From Roseimaritima multifibrata (GTDB lineage: Bacteria; Planctomycetota; Planctomycetia; Pirellulales; Pirellulaceae), in NCBI RefSeq assembly GCF_007741495.1, contig NZ_CP036262.1, positions 1,922,001 through 1,986,000 on the forward strand: a stretch of 64,000 nt of DNA, in the 5' to 3' direction. Below are positions 37,438-45,820 of the stretch, piece by piece (position 1 is the first letter of the stretch; every line of letters starts with the position of its first letter). The notes beneath the pieces are model-generated. The model had not been told where the DNA came from. It did not search any database and saw nothing but the letters and a program-made list of their open reading frames with translations. A program made the position numbers and the translations under genes.

Positions 37438-38664
37438 CTAATCGGAATCTTCGTTCGGCTCTGGTTCGGGATCGGGAAAGAAGACCGGTTTTCCGGTCCG
37501 CTCTTCAATCAATGCCTTGATTTTCTTGCGCACCTTTTCTCGCTCTGTTTCGTCCCCTTTCTTGAATCCGACTGTCGTGGGGTCAAAGGCAGCGATCGGA
37601 TGCTCGTTGGCGTCCGCAAATCCAATCTCTTTCAGCGGTACCTTGTAAAGGTAGGCGATCCCAGCCATGGCGACATCGCTGGTGCGAACCTCGAGGGTGG
37701 CTTCTTTCATTTCGGCTTGGGTGAGTGGATCGTTATCGGCGAAGAAAGGAATGAGCCAGGAAACGTCATCCGCGGCGCCAAATTTGGCTATCCCCACGAT
37801 GCCAGCATGGATGTTGACCCGCTCACGTGACTGGAAGGCGGCACGCTGCGCAAGCACCATGCCTTCCGATTCCAGGTTCCACTGCATCGCCAGCATCAAA
37901 GTCATTTCAGCGTATTCGACTGGCGAACGCCGGACCCAGCTACCGACCAGGCGTCGGAAAGGAGGCCCCAGTTGTGCATCGGTGCGAAGTTCGTTGGCCG
38001 CCGCTTTGTTCATCAACGAGAGGCATAGCTTGTGGACATCCACAGAAATGGGGATCCTCGGATCGGCCAGCGTCCAAATAAGAGGCAGGACGTCTTCTTT
38101 TGTGGGGACCTGTGAATTGTCGTACATCTGCGTTCGTAAGCGATGCGCCAGTAGGTCCAGTTCCAAGCGTCTAGCTCGGGAATCCCCATCAAGGGCTTCC
38201 ATGGCGCGGGGGTGGCGGCGACTGGTTTCCAGAAAAAGTTCACGAAGTTCGGGGCAGTCGTCCATGACGGATTGGACATATTCCCAGCCCGGAAAGTTTT
38301 CGCCGATCGGGTCGCCCGCCATGAAAGCTGCCGCACGGGCTTCGAAGTCGCCGTCGACGACGCGGGTGTAAAGGGCATTCGCTCGAGCCCGGACCTCTGG
38401 ATCGGGGTGCGATTTTGCAGCTTCCTTAAGTGGGCCGATGATCTTGATGCCTTGTTGGCGAGCCCGCTGTGTGGCCTCTTCTCGCTCGGCAAATACAGGG
38501 GAACCGAACGCGTCGATCAATTGACGCTGTTCCCCCTCGGTCAACGCAGGCGTCTCCTGCCCGACAGCAATGCCTCTGGTCCCCCCCCACAGAAGAGAGG
38601 CTGAACAGATGCCTACGCAGAGCATGAGATTCGGCCAGCGGTGCAACAGAAGCAAAGCAACCAT
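37438..38664 (-). CDS. Exported HEAT-repeat-like protein of unknown function
   Basis: A 408-residue protein with an N-terminal signal or anchor (LMLCVGICSASLLWG then GIAVGQE). The region FAEREEATQRARQQGIKIIG with HPDPEVRARANAL looks like a pair of HEAT-type helices, as seen in many exported planctomycete proteins. The remainder is helical without recognised motifs, and the C terminus is acidic (EPEPNEDSD). The ATG at 38664 is used; a TTG at 38706 would extend it by 14 residues. No function can be assigned. It is followed immediately by the YjdF-like gene. Confidence 0.7.
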   Translation of the reverse strand: MVALLLLHRWPNLMLCVGICSASLLWGGTRGIAVGQETPALTEGEQRQLIDAFGSPVFAEREEATQRARQQGIKIIGPLKEAAKSHPDPEVRARANALYTRVVDGDFEARAAAFMAGDPIGENFPGWEYVQSVMDDCPELRELFLETSRRHPRAMEALDGDSRARRLELDLLAHRLRTQMYDNSQVPTKEDVLPLIWTLADPRIPISVDVHKLCLSLMNKAAANELRTDAQLGPPFRRLVGSWVRRSPVEYAEMTLMLAMQWNLESEGMVLAQRAAFQSRERVNIHAGIVGIAKFGAADDVSWLIPFFADNDPLTQAEMKEATLEVRTSDVAMAGIAYLYKVPLKEIGFADANEHPIAAFDPTTVGFKKGDETEREKVRKKIKALIEERTGKPVFFPDPEPEPNEDSD

Positions 38665-39071
38665 GGAGGGATAAATCGGTTTGAGCAATATAAAAGGGTC
38701 CGGCAAGAATAGTCGGTCCTACTACTCTTGTACGCTGGCGAAGCCGATTCGGAAAGGTTTCCCGAACAAACCGTTGTCGTTCTGGTTGGCAGCGGCTAGA
38801 CTTCAAGGGTACAGGGATTTGCGGCCGCTTGCAGCCTTCACTGCTAAAGAGCCATCCTGCCAGACTCAACCTGATCGTCTTTGCTGACGAACGATCGTCC
38901 ACGGAACTAGGACAATCGAGGTTAATGTTCAGGCATTTCGGCTTACCTGCGGTTTTCGCGGTCTCTGCACAACGCCCCGTTCTTTGCGATCTTTGCGAAA
39001 TTTTTTCGTGATGCTTGCAATGAGGTTCCCTATTAAATCGCATTCCGTTCTTTATTGAGGACAGGATTACT
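38665..39071. other. Divergent intergenic region
   Basis: About 400 bases between the HEAT-like gene and the PLP-enzyme pair. No gene or clean promoter pair is visible. AGGACAGG just before 39072 can act as the ribosome site for the first PLP enzyme. Confidence 0.5.
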
Positions 39072-40340
39072 ATGGCCACAGGACTGCCGACTGAAATGGA
39101 TTCAAACTCCCCATCCAAACCGGAAGCCACTGGCAAACCTTCAGGTTCCCGCCGCCACGTCCCCTCCAGCACTCAGGGGATGTCGACTTCAAGCGTCCAT
39201 GCGGGGGAGCAGCGTCAGAAACCGGGGGATTCGATCACCGATCCGATCTTTTGTGCGTCGACATTCACTTTTCAATCGACTGCCGATCTGCTGGAATATG
39301 TGGAAGGACGCTCCGAACGCGAAGAGTACGGGCGTTACGGCAATCCAAACGAGAAAAGCGTCGAAGGAAAACTTGCTGCCTTGGACGGAGCCGAATCCGC
39401 GATCGTTTACAGTTCCGGGATGGCGGCGATCGTTGGGCTGCTGATGGCCAAACTGAATGCGGGGGACGAGATTGTCTTCTTTGATCAGTGTTACCACCGC
39501 AGTCGTGAATTCTGTGCAAAGCATTTGGCTCGTTTTGGTGTCGTGACCCGGCAGGTTCCAACAGGCGATTTTGCGGCAATGGAAGCGGCTATCAACCCTG
39601 CGACCAAGATGCTGGTCAGTGAATCCCCTACTAACCCCCATCTGACAACTGTCGATTTAGAACAGTTCGCTGCGGTTGGCAAAGCGCACGAAGTCGAAAC
39701 CTTGATCGATGCCACGTTGGCGACACCCTACAACATTCGGCCGATTGAATATGGAGTCGACTACGTACTTCACTCAGCGACCAAATACATGGGGGGGCAC
39801 AACGATTTACTGGCAGGCGTGATCTGTGGATCGGCAGAGAAACTGGAATCGGTCCGTTCGCTGCGAGGCATTTTGGGAGGCGTCAATTCGCCGCATAACC
39901 TGTACCTGCTTGAGCGGGGGCTGAAGACGTTTGAACTGCGGATGCAGCGTCACAACGAAAATGGGCAACGTATCGCCGAATTTTTGGAAGCCCATCCACG
40001 GGTCGCCCGGGTCTACTATCCCGGACTCCCTTCGCATCCTTCGCACGCGACGGCCGTTGCCCAGATGCGTGGGTTTGGTGGTTTGATCACTTTCGAAGTC
40101 GCCAACGCGGACTGGAAAGAAACGTCCAAGATTGTGGATGCCGCCCAGTTGCCGCGGATCGCTCCAAGCCTAGGGGGCGTCGAATCGCTGATTGAACAGC
40201 CACTTGTGATGAGCTACTTCAACTATTCCGCAGCCGAACGGAAGGTCTTTGGGATCGCCGATAACATGATCCGCTACTCCTGTGGCATTGAAAATTCTGA
40301 CGATCTAATCGCTGACCTTGAACAGGCCCTGAAAGCATGA
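39072..40340 (+). CDS. Trans-sulfuration family PLP enzyme (cystathionine gamma-synthase/lyase type), copy 1
   Basis: A 422-residue Cys/Met metabolism PLP-dependent enzyme. An N-terminal extension of about 38 residues, rich in Ser/Pro, precedes TSSVHAGEQRQKPGDSITDP. YGRYGNPNEKSVEGKLAALDGAESA with the following SSGMAAI (cofactor phosphate site) and SATKYMGGHNDL, with the Schiff-base lysine at 238, are intact. Family members make or split cystathionine, or use O-acyl-homoserine; the sequence alone does not decide which. The stop codon overlaps the start of the second enzyme (ATGA), so they are translationally coupled. Confidence 0.9.
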   Translation: MATGLPTEMDSNSPSKPEATGKPSGSRRHVPSSTQGMSTSSVHAGEQRQKPGDSITDPIFCASTFTFQSTADLLEYVEGRSEREEYGRYGNPNEKSVEGKLAALDGAESAIVYSSGMAAIVGLLMAKLNAGDEIVFFDQCYHRSREFCAKHLARFGVVTRQVPTGDFAAMEAAINPATKMLVSESPTNPHLTTVDLEQFAAVGKAHEVETLIDATLATPYNIRPIEYGVDYVLHSATKYMGGHNDLLAGVICGSAEKLESVRSLRGILGGVNSPHNLYLLERGLKTFELRMQRHNENGQRIAEFLEAHPRVARVYYPGLPSHPSHATAVAQMRGFGGLITFEVANADWKETSKIVDAAQLPRIAPSLGGVESLIEQPLVMSYFNYSAAERKVFGIADNMIRYSCGIENSDDLIADLEQALKA

Positions 40341-41512
40341 GCACCGAAAAAACGGACCAACTGAAATTTCGGACCCGAGCCATCCACGTCGGCAATGAAG
40401 TCGATGCGGAAACCGGGGCTGTCGTGCCGCCGATTCATATGGCCTCCACTTTTCAGCAGCCAGGGGCTGGGGAATGGGGTGAATACGATTACTCCCGAAG
40501 CGGAAACCCAACACGCGCGGGCCTGCAAAGAACTTTGGCGTCGCTCGATAGCGGCTGTGGCGCATTGGCCTATTCAAGCGGGATGGCTGCCATTCATGGC
40601 GTCATGATGCTGCTGGAACAAGGCCAGCACGTCGTCGCCGGTTGCGATCTTTATGGTGGAGCCTATCGGCTGCTGCACAAAATCTGCAGCCGATCTGGAA
40701 TCGAGGTTACTTTGGTCGATCTGACCGACCTGGATGCCGTTCGAGCCGCAATCCGTCCTGAAACCAAGCTGTTGTGGGGCGAAACGATCGGGAATCCCTT
40801 GCTGTCGATTCCGGATTTAAAAGGTCTGGTGGCAATCGCCAAGGAACAGGACATCCTGTTTGGTGTCGACAACACGTTTGGAACCCCCGCGTTGATTCGG
40901 CCGTTGGAAATGGGGGTCGATATCGTGATGCATTCAGCGACGAAGTATTTGGGCGGGCACAGCGATTGTTTGGCGGGATCCATCGCCGTTTCCGATCCCG
41001 ATTTGTTTGACCGTTTGTATTACATTCAAAATGCAACCGGTGCTGTGCTGGATCCGATGTCTTGTTTCTTGTTGTCGCGAGGGCTGAAGACCCTCGACCT
41101 GCGAGTTCGCGAGCAAACGAAAACGGCGGGACAACTGGCCGCTTGGTTGGAAACCGTTCCCGGTGTCCGCCGCGTCCTCTATCCCGGCCTGGAATCGCAT
41201 CCTCAGCACGCGCTGGCAACCAGCCAGTTCGATGGTCACGGAGCGATCGTCTGTTTTGAAATTGATGGCGATTTCAAACAGACTGCGAAAACGTGCAAGG
41301 CAACCGAACTGTTTCGCTTGGCTGTCAGTCTAGGAGCGGTTGAATCTTTGATTGAACAGCCCGCGTCGATGTCGCACGCCAGTTACGATCCTGCAGATCG
41401 TGAACGATTTGGGATCACTGACCGGTTGATTCGATTAAGCGTCGGTCTGGAAGCGGTAGAAGATCTGCAAGCCGACCTGCTGCAAGCGATCAAGCAGGGC
41501 CTGGCAAGCTAG
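40337..41512 (+). CDS. Trans-sulfuration family PLP enzyme, copy 2
   Basis: A 391-residue enzyme of the same fold as its upstream neighbour but clearly different in sequence. It has RAIHVGNEVDAETGAVVPPI, YDYSRSGNPTRAGLQRTLAS, LAYSSGMAAIHGV and SATKYLGGHSDCLAGSI with the PLP lysine at 203. The ending FGITDRLIRLSVGLEAVEDL is typical of cystathionine gamma-synthase/gamma-lyase proteins. Paired with copy 1 it could provide a forward or reverse trans-sulfuration route (one condensing enzyme, one lyase). That division of labour is inference. A strong terminator follows at 41655. Confidence 0.9.
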   Translation: MSTEKTDQLKFRTRAIHVGNEVDAETGAVVPPIHMASTFQQPGAGEWGEYDYSRSGNPTRAGLQRTLASLDSGCGALAYSSGMAAIHGVMMLLEQGQHVVAGCDLYGGAYRLLHKICSRSGIEVTLVDLTDLDAVRAAIRPETKLLWGETIGNPLLSIPDLKGLVAIAKEQDILFGVDNTFGTPALIRPLEMGVDIVMHSATKYLGGHSDCLAGSIAVSDPDLFDRLYYIQNATGAVLDPMSCFLLSRGLKTLDLRVREQTKTAGQLAAWLETVPGVRRVLYPGLESHPQHALATSQFDGHGAIVCFEIDGDFKQTAKTCKATELFRLAVSLGAVESLIEQPASMSHASYDPADRERFGITDRLIRLSVGLEAVEDLQADLLQAIKQGLAS

Positions 41513-41617
41513 AAATGCGGTGTGCGATCTATTAGCTGGCGGTTTCCTAGCGGAATGCTGTGGGAGCAAGAAACGTCGGCCCCCCACGTCCCCTCGTCGG
41601 CTCGTCCGACAGGGACG

Positions 41618-41737
41618 CAAGATTTGAAATTAGAGATGGTCGCCCCCAGGTTATCGCATCCAGTTCGGATTGCCGCTTTCAGCGGCAATCCGAACTGGAT
41701 GCGTTTTTTTAGCCATGCAAACTAATTTCAAATCTTG
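41618..41737. repeat. Nested inverted repeat around a terminator
   Basis: CAAGATTTGAAATTAG (41618-41633) is exactly reversed at 41722-41737. Between them lies the 22-bp perfect stem of the terminator. The result is a palindrome inside a palindrome of 120 bp. Confidence 0.85.
41655..41710 (+). terminator. Strong intrinsic terminator after the PLP-enzyme pair
   Basis: Arms 41655-41676 and 41682-41703 are perfectly complementary (22 bp, extendable by one T-A pair to a three-base loop), followed by seven T residues (41704-41710). It lies 143 bases after the second PLP-enzyme gene. Confidence 0.92.
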
Positions 41738-41909
41738 GCGTCATGCCAGGCAAGCTGGCATGGGGCCCATTCTCGCCGCCAAAACGACCATTTATAAATC
41801 GCACGTCCCCAGCGAAAGGCGACAAACACTAGACCGACACCCTGCTTGCCCGGGCGGATTCACCATCGGCGGCCGCTCTCCTGCTCGCGCCAACTACCGT
41901 CGCTCGTTT

Positions 41910-42929
41910 TTAGAAACGGCGTTCGATCGCAAATCGGGCGAAGTCACTTAGCAGTTGTTTGGCTGGAGAGTCCGGGAGGGCGGTCAGCGACTGGAGTGCT
42001 TGATCGGCGAACGCTTGGGCTCGGTCTTTTGTGTAGGATCGAGCGTCACTTGCCTGCAGCAACGGTTGCAGTTGGGACAGTCGCGATTCAGCGGGCCCCC
42101 GCAAGATTTGGATGATCTGCTGGTGCTGCTGCGGTGAACTGGTTTCAAGCAAGCGGATCATTGGCAGCGTCATCTTGGCTTGCAGTAGATCGGTCCCCAG
42201 CGTTTTTCCTGTCCGCTCGCTATCGCCCCATAGATCCAGGTAGTCGTCGGCGATCTGAAACGCGATCCCGAGTGCGTCGCCGTATTCTGCCAAGGCCGTC
42301 ACATGCTCGGACGGGGCTCCAGCATACGCGGCACCCAGTCGGCAGGCGACTCGGCAAAGTTCGGCGGTCTTGCCTTGCACGATGCTCAGATAGTTTTCTT
42401 CGTTCAGGTCCAGTTCGTCGCGGCTGTGAACCTGTCGCAGTTCCCCTTCGCAGACGCGCCGTGCCGCTTCACCGATCCACTGGCAGGCAAGCGTATCTTT
42501 CAGGGTGGCCGCCAAGTAAAAACTTTGGGCAAACAGGTAATCGCCGACCAAGATGCTGGTCTGAGAGTCCCATTTGGCGTTGACCGTAGGGACGTGTCGA
42601 CGGGTCGCCGCAGCGTCCAAGACATCGTCATGGACGAGGGTCGCCGTGTGGACCATTTCCATCACCGTCGCGATTGTAATGTGATCGTCCGTTGGCTCCC
42701 CGGCTGCATTTGCGGCCAGAAGTACCAAGGCGGGTCGCATCCGTTTTCCCCCCAGCATGGTCCCATGCTGAAGGATCGGCGTGAGCATCTCGAAGCGGCT
42801 TCGCAGTTCCCTGCGAAGGCGGGATTCGACCAGTTGCAGCGGTTGCTGGATCAAATCGAGTGAGACAACAGCCTGCGCACTGCGGAAAAGAGTGCTGGTC
42901 GATTTTTCGCTTTTCATCACCGTGTCCAT
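41910..42929 (-). CDS. Trans-type polyprenyl diphosphate synthase
   Basis: A 339-residue all-helical prenyltransferase that extends allylic diphosphates with isopentenyl diphosphate, probably giving the C35-C40 side chain of the quinone. The first aspartate-rich motif is in HTATLVHDDVLDAAATRR (about residue 100) and the second in AFQIADDYLDLWGD (about 226). GGKRMRPALVLLAANA precedes motif 1 as in octaprenyl/heptaprenyl synthases. The small residues upstream of motif 1 suggest a long product, but chain length is not certain. The ATG at 42929 is chosen; one at 42917 is also possible. It uses isoprenoid precursors made by the dxr pathway. Confidence 0.92.
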   Translation of the reverse strand: MDTVMKSEKSTSTLFRSAQAVVSLDLIQQPLQLVESRLRRELRSRFEMLTPILQHGTMLGGKRMRPALVLLAANAAGEPTDDHITIATVMEMVHTATLVHDDVLDAAATRRHVPTVNAKWDSQTSILVGDYLFAQSFYLAATLKDTLACQWIGEAARRVCEGELRQVHSRDELDLNEENYLSIVQGKTAELCRVACRLGAAYAGAPSEHVTALAEYGDALGIAFQIADDYLDLWGDSERTGKTLGTDLLQAKMTLPMIRLLETSSPQQHQQIIQILRGPAESRLSQLQPLLQASDARSYTKDRAQAFADQALQSLTALPDSPAKQLLSDFARFAIERRF

Positions 42930-43080
42930 CCGTTTATCCCGCAAGTGGAATGATACCGCCCTGGGGATAACCGAGGATTTTGCGGCCAGGCAACTGCCTA
43001 GCCGCAAGAAAGGCGTCCGATACAAATATTGGCGAGCAATTCAGTTGCTCAGCGGTTTTATTCTTTAGCGATTTGACGAC

Positions 43081-43464
43081 CTATCGAGACTTTTTTCGCT
43101 TGGTCGGTTTCGCGACGCGTTTGCTAACCGCTTTTTTCTTGACGGAAACCTTCTTTGCAACCTTTTTGGCGACCTTTTTCGAGGTAGCACGTTTCTTGGT
43201 TACGGCTTTTTTGGCAGGTGATTTTTTCGCAGCGACCTTTTTGGCAACCGATTTCTTAGCCGCAACTTTGCGAGTGGTTGTCTTTTTCGCGGCCTTCTTT
43301 TTAACGCTGGCCTTTTTCGTGGTTGTTTTCTTGGCAGCTACTTTCTTTGACGCTTTCTTTGCCGTTCGCTTCGAGGCAGTTTTCGAGCTGGCTTTGGCAT
43401 CCGAGAATGCGGCTGCCCAGCCTTCAGAATAAGCAGCATTAGTTCCGGTCCGCAGAATTGTCAT
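43081..43464 (-). CDS. Histone H1-like Lys/Ala-rich protein
   Basis: A 127-residue, extremely basic protein. After a short N-terminal segment (MTILRTGTNAAYSEGWAAAF) it is made of Lys/Ala/Thr/Val repeats such as KKVAAKKTTTKKAS and AAKKTTTRKVAAKK to the C terminus, like the tail of eukaryotic histone H1 and bacterial HC1/AlgP-type proteins. It probably binds nucleic acid without sequence specificity and could compact DNA. There is no folded domain besides the short N terminus. It stands alone, divergent from a DUF1549/1553 gene. Confidence 0.85.
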   Translation of the reverse strand: MTILRTGTNAAYSEGWAAAFSDAKASSKTASKRTAKKASKKVAAKKTTTKKASVKKKAAKKTTTRKVAAKKSVAKKVAAKKSPAKKAVTKKRATSKKVAKKVAKKVSVKKKAVSKRVAKPTKRKKSR

Positions 43465-43752
43465 CGTGTCGCAGGTATTGGGTTGGAGTTTAAATCGGTT
43501 ATGGCCATTCTTTGGCCAATGTTGTCAAAGCGGTATCCTCTCAAAAGCATGGTTGTGCTGGCAAGGTGCCTGATGGAGAAAGTACGATGGATGTAGCAAA
43601 AAAAACGATGTCGTTGCCAAGATGCCGCTGATTTGAGCGAATAACCGCCGCCGACCCGGTTTTTTTGCCGTGGTGGTTGTTGCGGATGGCTGTACTGCAA
43701 TGCGATCAGATCCTTATTGTTTCCCTCTTCAACTCTTGCGGATGTTCGTTTG
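43465..43752. other. Divergent intergenic region
   Basis: About 290 bases between the histone-like gene and the DUF1549/1553 gene. No ORF of note. No sharp promoter match was found by eye. Confidence 0.5.
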
Positions 43753-45579
43753 ATGCAAACTCCGTTGAACGATTCAGGCTCTTCAGAACGCGCACCCGAT
43801 GACGCCGTTGCCGACGCCGTTGCCGACGTCGTTGTACACGGCTCCGGAAAGGACGCGTTCCCCGTAAGCAAGCGAAGCCGGTTGGCGAATCGTTTAAAGC
43901 CCTTCGCTCAGTGGGGAGTCATGTTCGGTTTGGCGGTGGTCGCAGGCGGCTACGTGGCAAGTGGACTGGGGACCCCCGCGATGCCGTACCCCGATCGATC
44001 GGCTGAAACCGAATCCGGTTTGCCGTTAGAAACGCAGCCTGTCAGCGTAAACCAGCAAACCGAGGGAAGTATCCAGGCGACCGCCAACGCAATCGATTCG
44101 GAATTTCAGCGACACTGGGCCGAACGAGACGTCCAGGTCGCGGAACCGGCTGACTGGCGAACGGTCTGTCGACGAATCGCATTGGCAACCGTGGGGGCGG
44201 GGCTGTCCATTGAAGAACTTCGATCCCTGGAAGGAGTCCCTGTAGAGGATCGTGTCGAGGTCTGTCTGAATCGATTGTTGGCGGATGAGAGGTTTGAGCA
44301 CTACTGGGGCGAGCGACTGACACGCACCTTTCTCGGAACGGCCGAAGGGCCGCTGTTTGTCTATCGACGGCAGCGGTTTGTCAGCTGGGTCCGAGAGCAA
44401 TTGCACAACAATCGGCGATACGATGCGGTCATTCGGGACATGGTTACCGCGGGCGGGATCGGCAACGACCAACCTCAGGTAAATTTCCTGACCGTCACGA
44501 TGCAGGAAGGCGAAGGGGGCCAGCCCGATCCGATCGCGCTGGCGACGCGGACGACTCGGGCATTCTTGGGGATGCGGATCGATTGTTTGCAGTGCCATGA
44601 CGATTTTCTTGGGACGATGGAATTTGGAAGTTCCAGCGACATCCGGCAGGGGACTCAACAAGATTTCCATCAATTGGCTGCGTTTTACAGTCCCGCACGA
44701 TTTAGTGGTTTGCAGGGGATTCGCGATAAAGCGAATCCCTATGAGTACCAATATTTAGATAGCGACGAAGTCGAAGAGGTGCCGCCGATGGTCCCTTATG
44801 CAAGGGATCTTGTCGACGAAAGTTTGCCTCCGCGAAAGCGGTTGGCCGCATGGATGACGCATCCGGAAAATCGCCAAACCGCACGCTGCGTGGTGAATCG
44901 AATCTGGGCGTTGATGACCGGCAAGCCGCTGGTCGATCCGGTTGATGACATTCCGCTGCACGGTCCGTTCCCTCCCGCACTGGAAAGCTTGGCGGACGAC
45001 TTTATCGCAAATGATTGGGATCTGCGGCGGTTGATCCGAGTGATCGTCGCGACAAGAGTTTTTCAGTTAGATAGCCGAGCCGATTTTCCGGTGACCGAAC
45101 GGAATGAGCAGGCTTGGGCCCTCTTCCCCGTGACGCGTTTGCGCCCCGAGCAGGTTGCCGGATGCGTGATCCAAGCCAGTCGCGTGAAGACGGTCGACGC
45201 GGAAGGGTCATTTATTGTCGAATTGCAGAAGCTGCTTGAATCCAATGAATTTGTAAAGCGATACGGCGATAATGGAGTGGACGAATTTGATCTGGATGCC
45301 GTCACGATCACTCAGCGGTTGCTGATGTTAAATGGCAAACTGGTCGATGAGCACGTTTCAGAGAATCCAATCCTCAACGCTTGCACTCAGATCACGATGT
45401 TTGCCACGTCGAATGAAAAAGCGGTCGAAGCGGCTTACTTGGCATCGCTGAACCGGCTTCCCTCCGCGGCGGAAAAGAGTCTGTTCGTGAAACGCCTGGA
45501 AGAAAATTCAAAGCGGCAAGCCATGGAAGATATGTTTTGGGTGTTGTTGAACAGTAGTGAACTGGGGTGGAACCATTAG
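43753..45579 (+). CDS. DUF1549/DUF1553 family membrane-anchored protein (short form)
   Basis: A 608-residue relative of the protein at 7951 without the PSCyt1 domain. An N-terminal Asp/Ala/Val-rich stretch (DDAVADAVADVVVHGSG) is followed by a transmembrane anchor (WGVMFGLAVVAGGYVASGL). The DUF1549 domain starts near 130 (DWRTVCRRIALATVGAGLS) and contains CLQCHDDFLG, a CxxCH heme-type motif. The DUF1553 domain follows from RKRLAAWMTHPENRQTARCV. It lacks the beta-rich insert of the longer protein. The ATG at 43753 is preferred to a TTG at 43717. It is followed by a matching DUF1501 gene. Confidence 0.9.
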   Translation: MQTPLNDSGSSERAPDDAVADAVADVVVHGSGKDAFPVSKRSRLANRLKPFAQWGVMFGLAVVAGGYVASGLGTPAMPYPDRSAETESGLPLETQPVSVNQQTEGSIQATANAIDSEFQRHWAERDVQVAEPADWRTVCRRIALATVGAGLSIEELRSLEGVPVEDRVEVCLNRLLADERFEHYWGERLTRTFLGTAEGPLFVYRRQRFVSWVREQLHNNRRYDAVIRDMVTAGGIGNDQPQVNFLTVTMQEGEGGQPDPIALATRTTRAFLGMRIDCLQCHDDFLGTMEFGSSSDIRQGTQQDFHQLAAFYSPARFSGLQGIRDKANPYEYQYLDSDEVEEVPPMVPYARDLVDESLPPRKRLAAWMTHPENRQTARCVVNRIWALMTGKPLVDPVDDIPLHGPFPPALESLADDFIANDWDLRRLIRVIVATRVFQLDSRADFPVTERNEQAWALFPVTRLRPEQVAGCVIQASRVKTVDAEGSFIVELQKLLESNEFVKRYGDNGVDEFDLDAVTITQRLLMLNGKLVDEHVSENPILNACTQITMFATSNEKAVEAAYLASLNRLPSAAEKSLFVKRLEENSKRQAMEDMFWVLLNSSELGWNH

Positions 45580-45603
45580 CGAAGCCAAGTACGTCAACGT
45601 TAC

Positions 45604-45712
45604 TTAGCGGAACGGCGCAAGCCGTCCGGCAGGCTTCTTAGCGGAACGGCGCAAGTCGTCCGGCCTCTTTGATTCACACGTTTTTGCCGGACGGCTTGCG
45701 CCGTTCCGCTAA
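45604..45712. repeat. Three REP-like palindromes, two direct and one inverted
   Basis: Cores lie at 45604-45630, 45638-45664 and, inverted, 45686-45712. Each core folds on itself (CGGAACGGC, loop GCAA, GCCGTCCG), and copies 1 and 3 form a perfect 27-bp inverted repeat. The second copy has GCAAGTCG instead of GCAAGCCG. The same core opens the 100-bp repeats at 5631 and the 375-bp repeats at 60425. This cluster sits between the DUF1549/1553 gene and its DUF1501 partner. Confidence 0.95.
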
Positions 45713-45820
45713 GGAGGAGGCTCCTGACGATGAAATTTTGCCTTGCCGGCTATTTGAATGAACGAACTCGCCCTGTCGTTTTGCGGACGTTTCTCCTCGT
45801 TTAACTGCGGACTAAAAATC

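Larger units (their letters stand above)
41513..41909. other. Convergent intergenic region with terminator
   Basis: About 400 bases without a gene. It contains the terminator and surrounding inverted repeats listed separately. From 41800 there is a segment with AGCGAAAGGCGACAA and CCTGCTTGCCC, which recurs in variant form near 17940, 53290 and 54430 and is probably a degenerate dispersed repeat. Confidence 0.6.
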
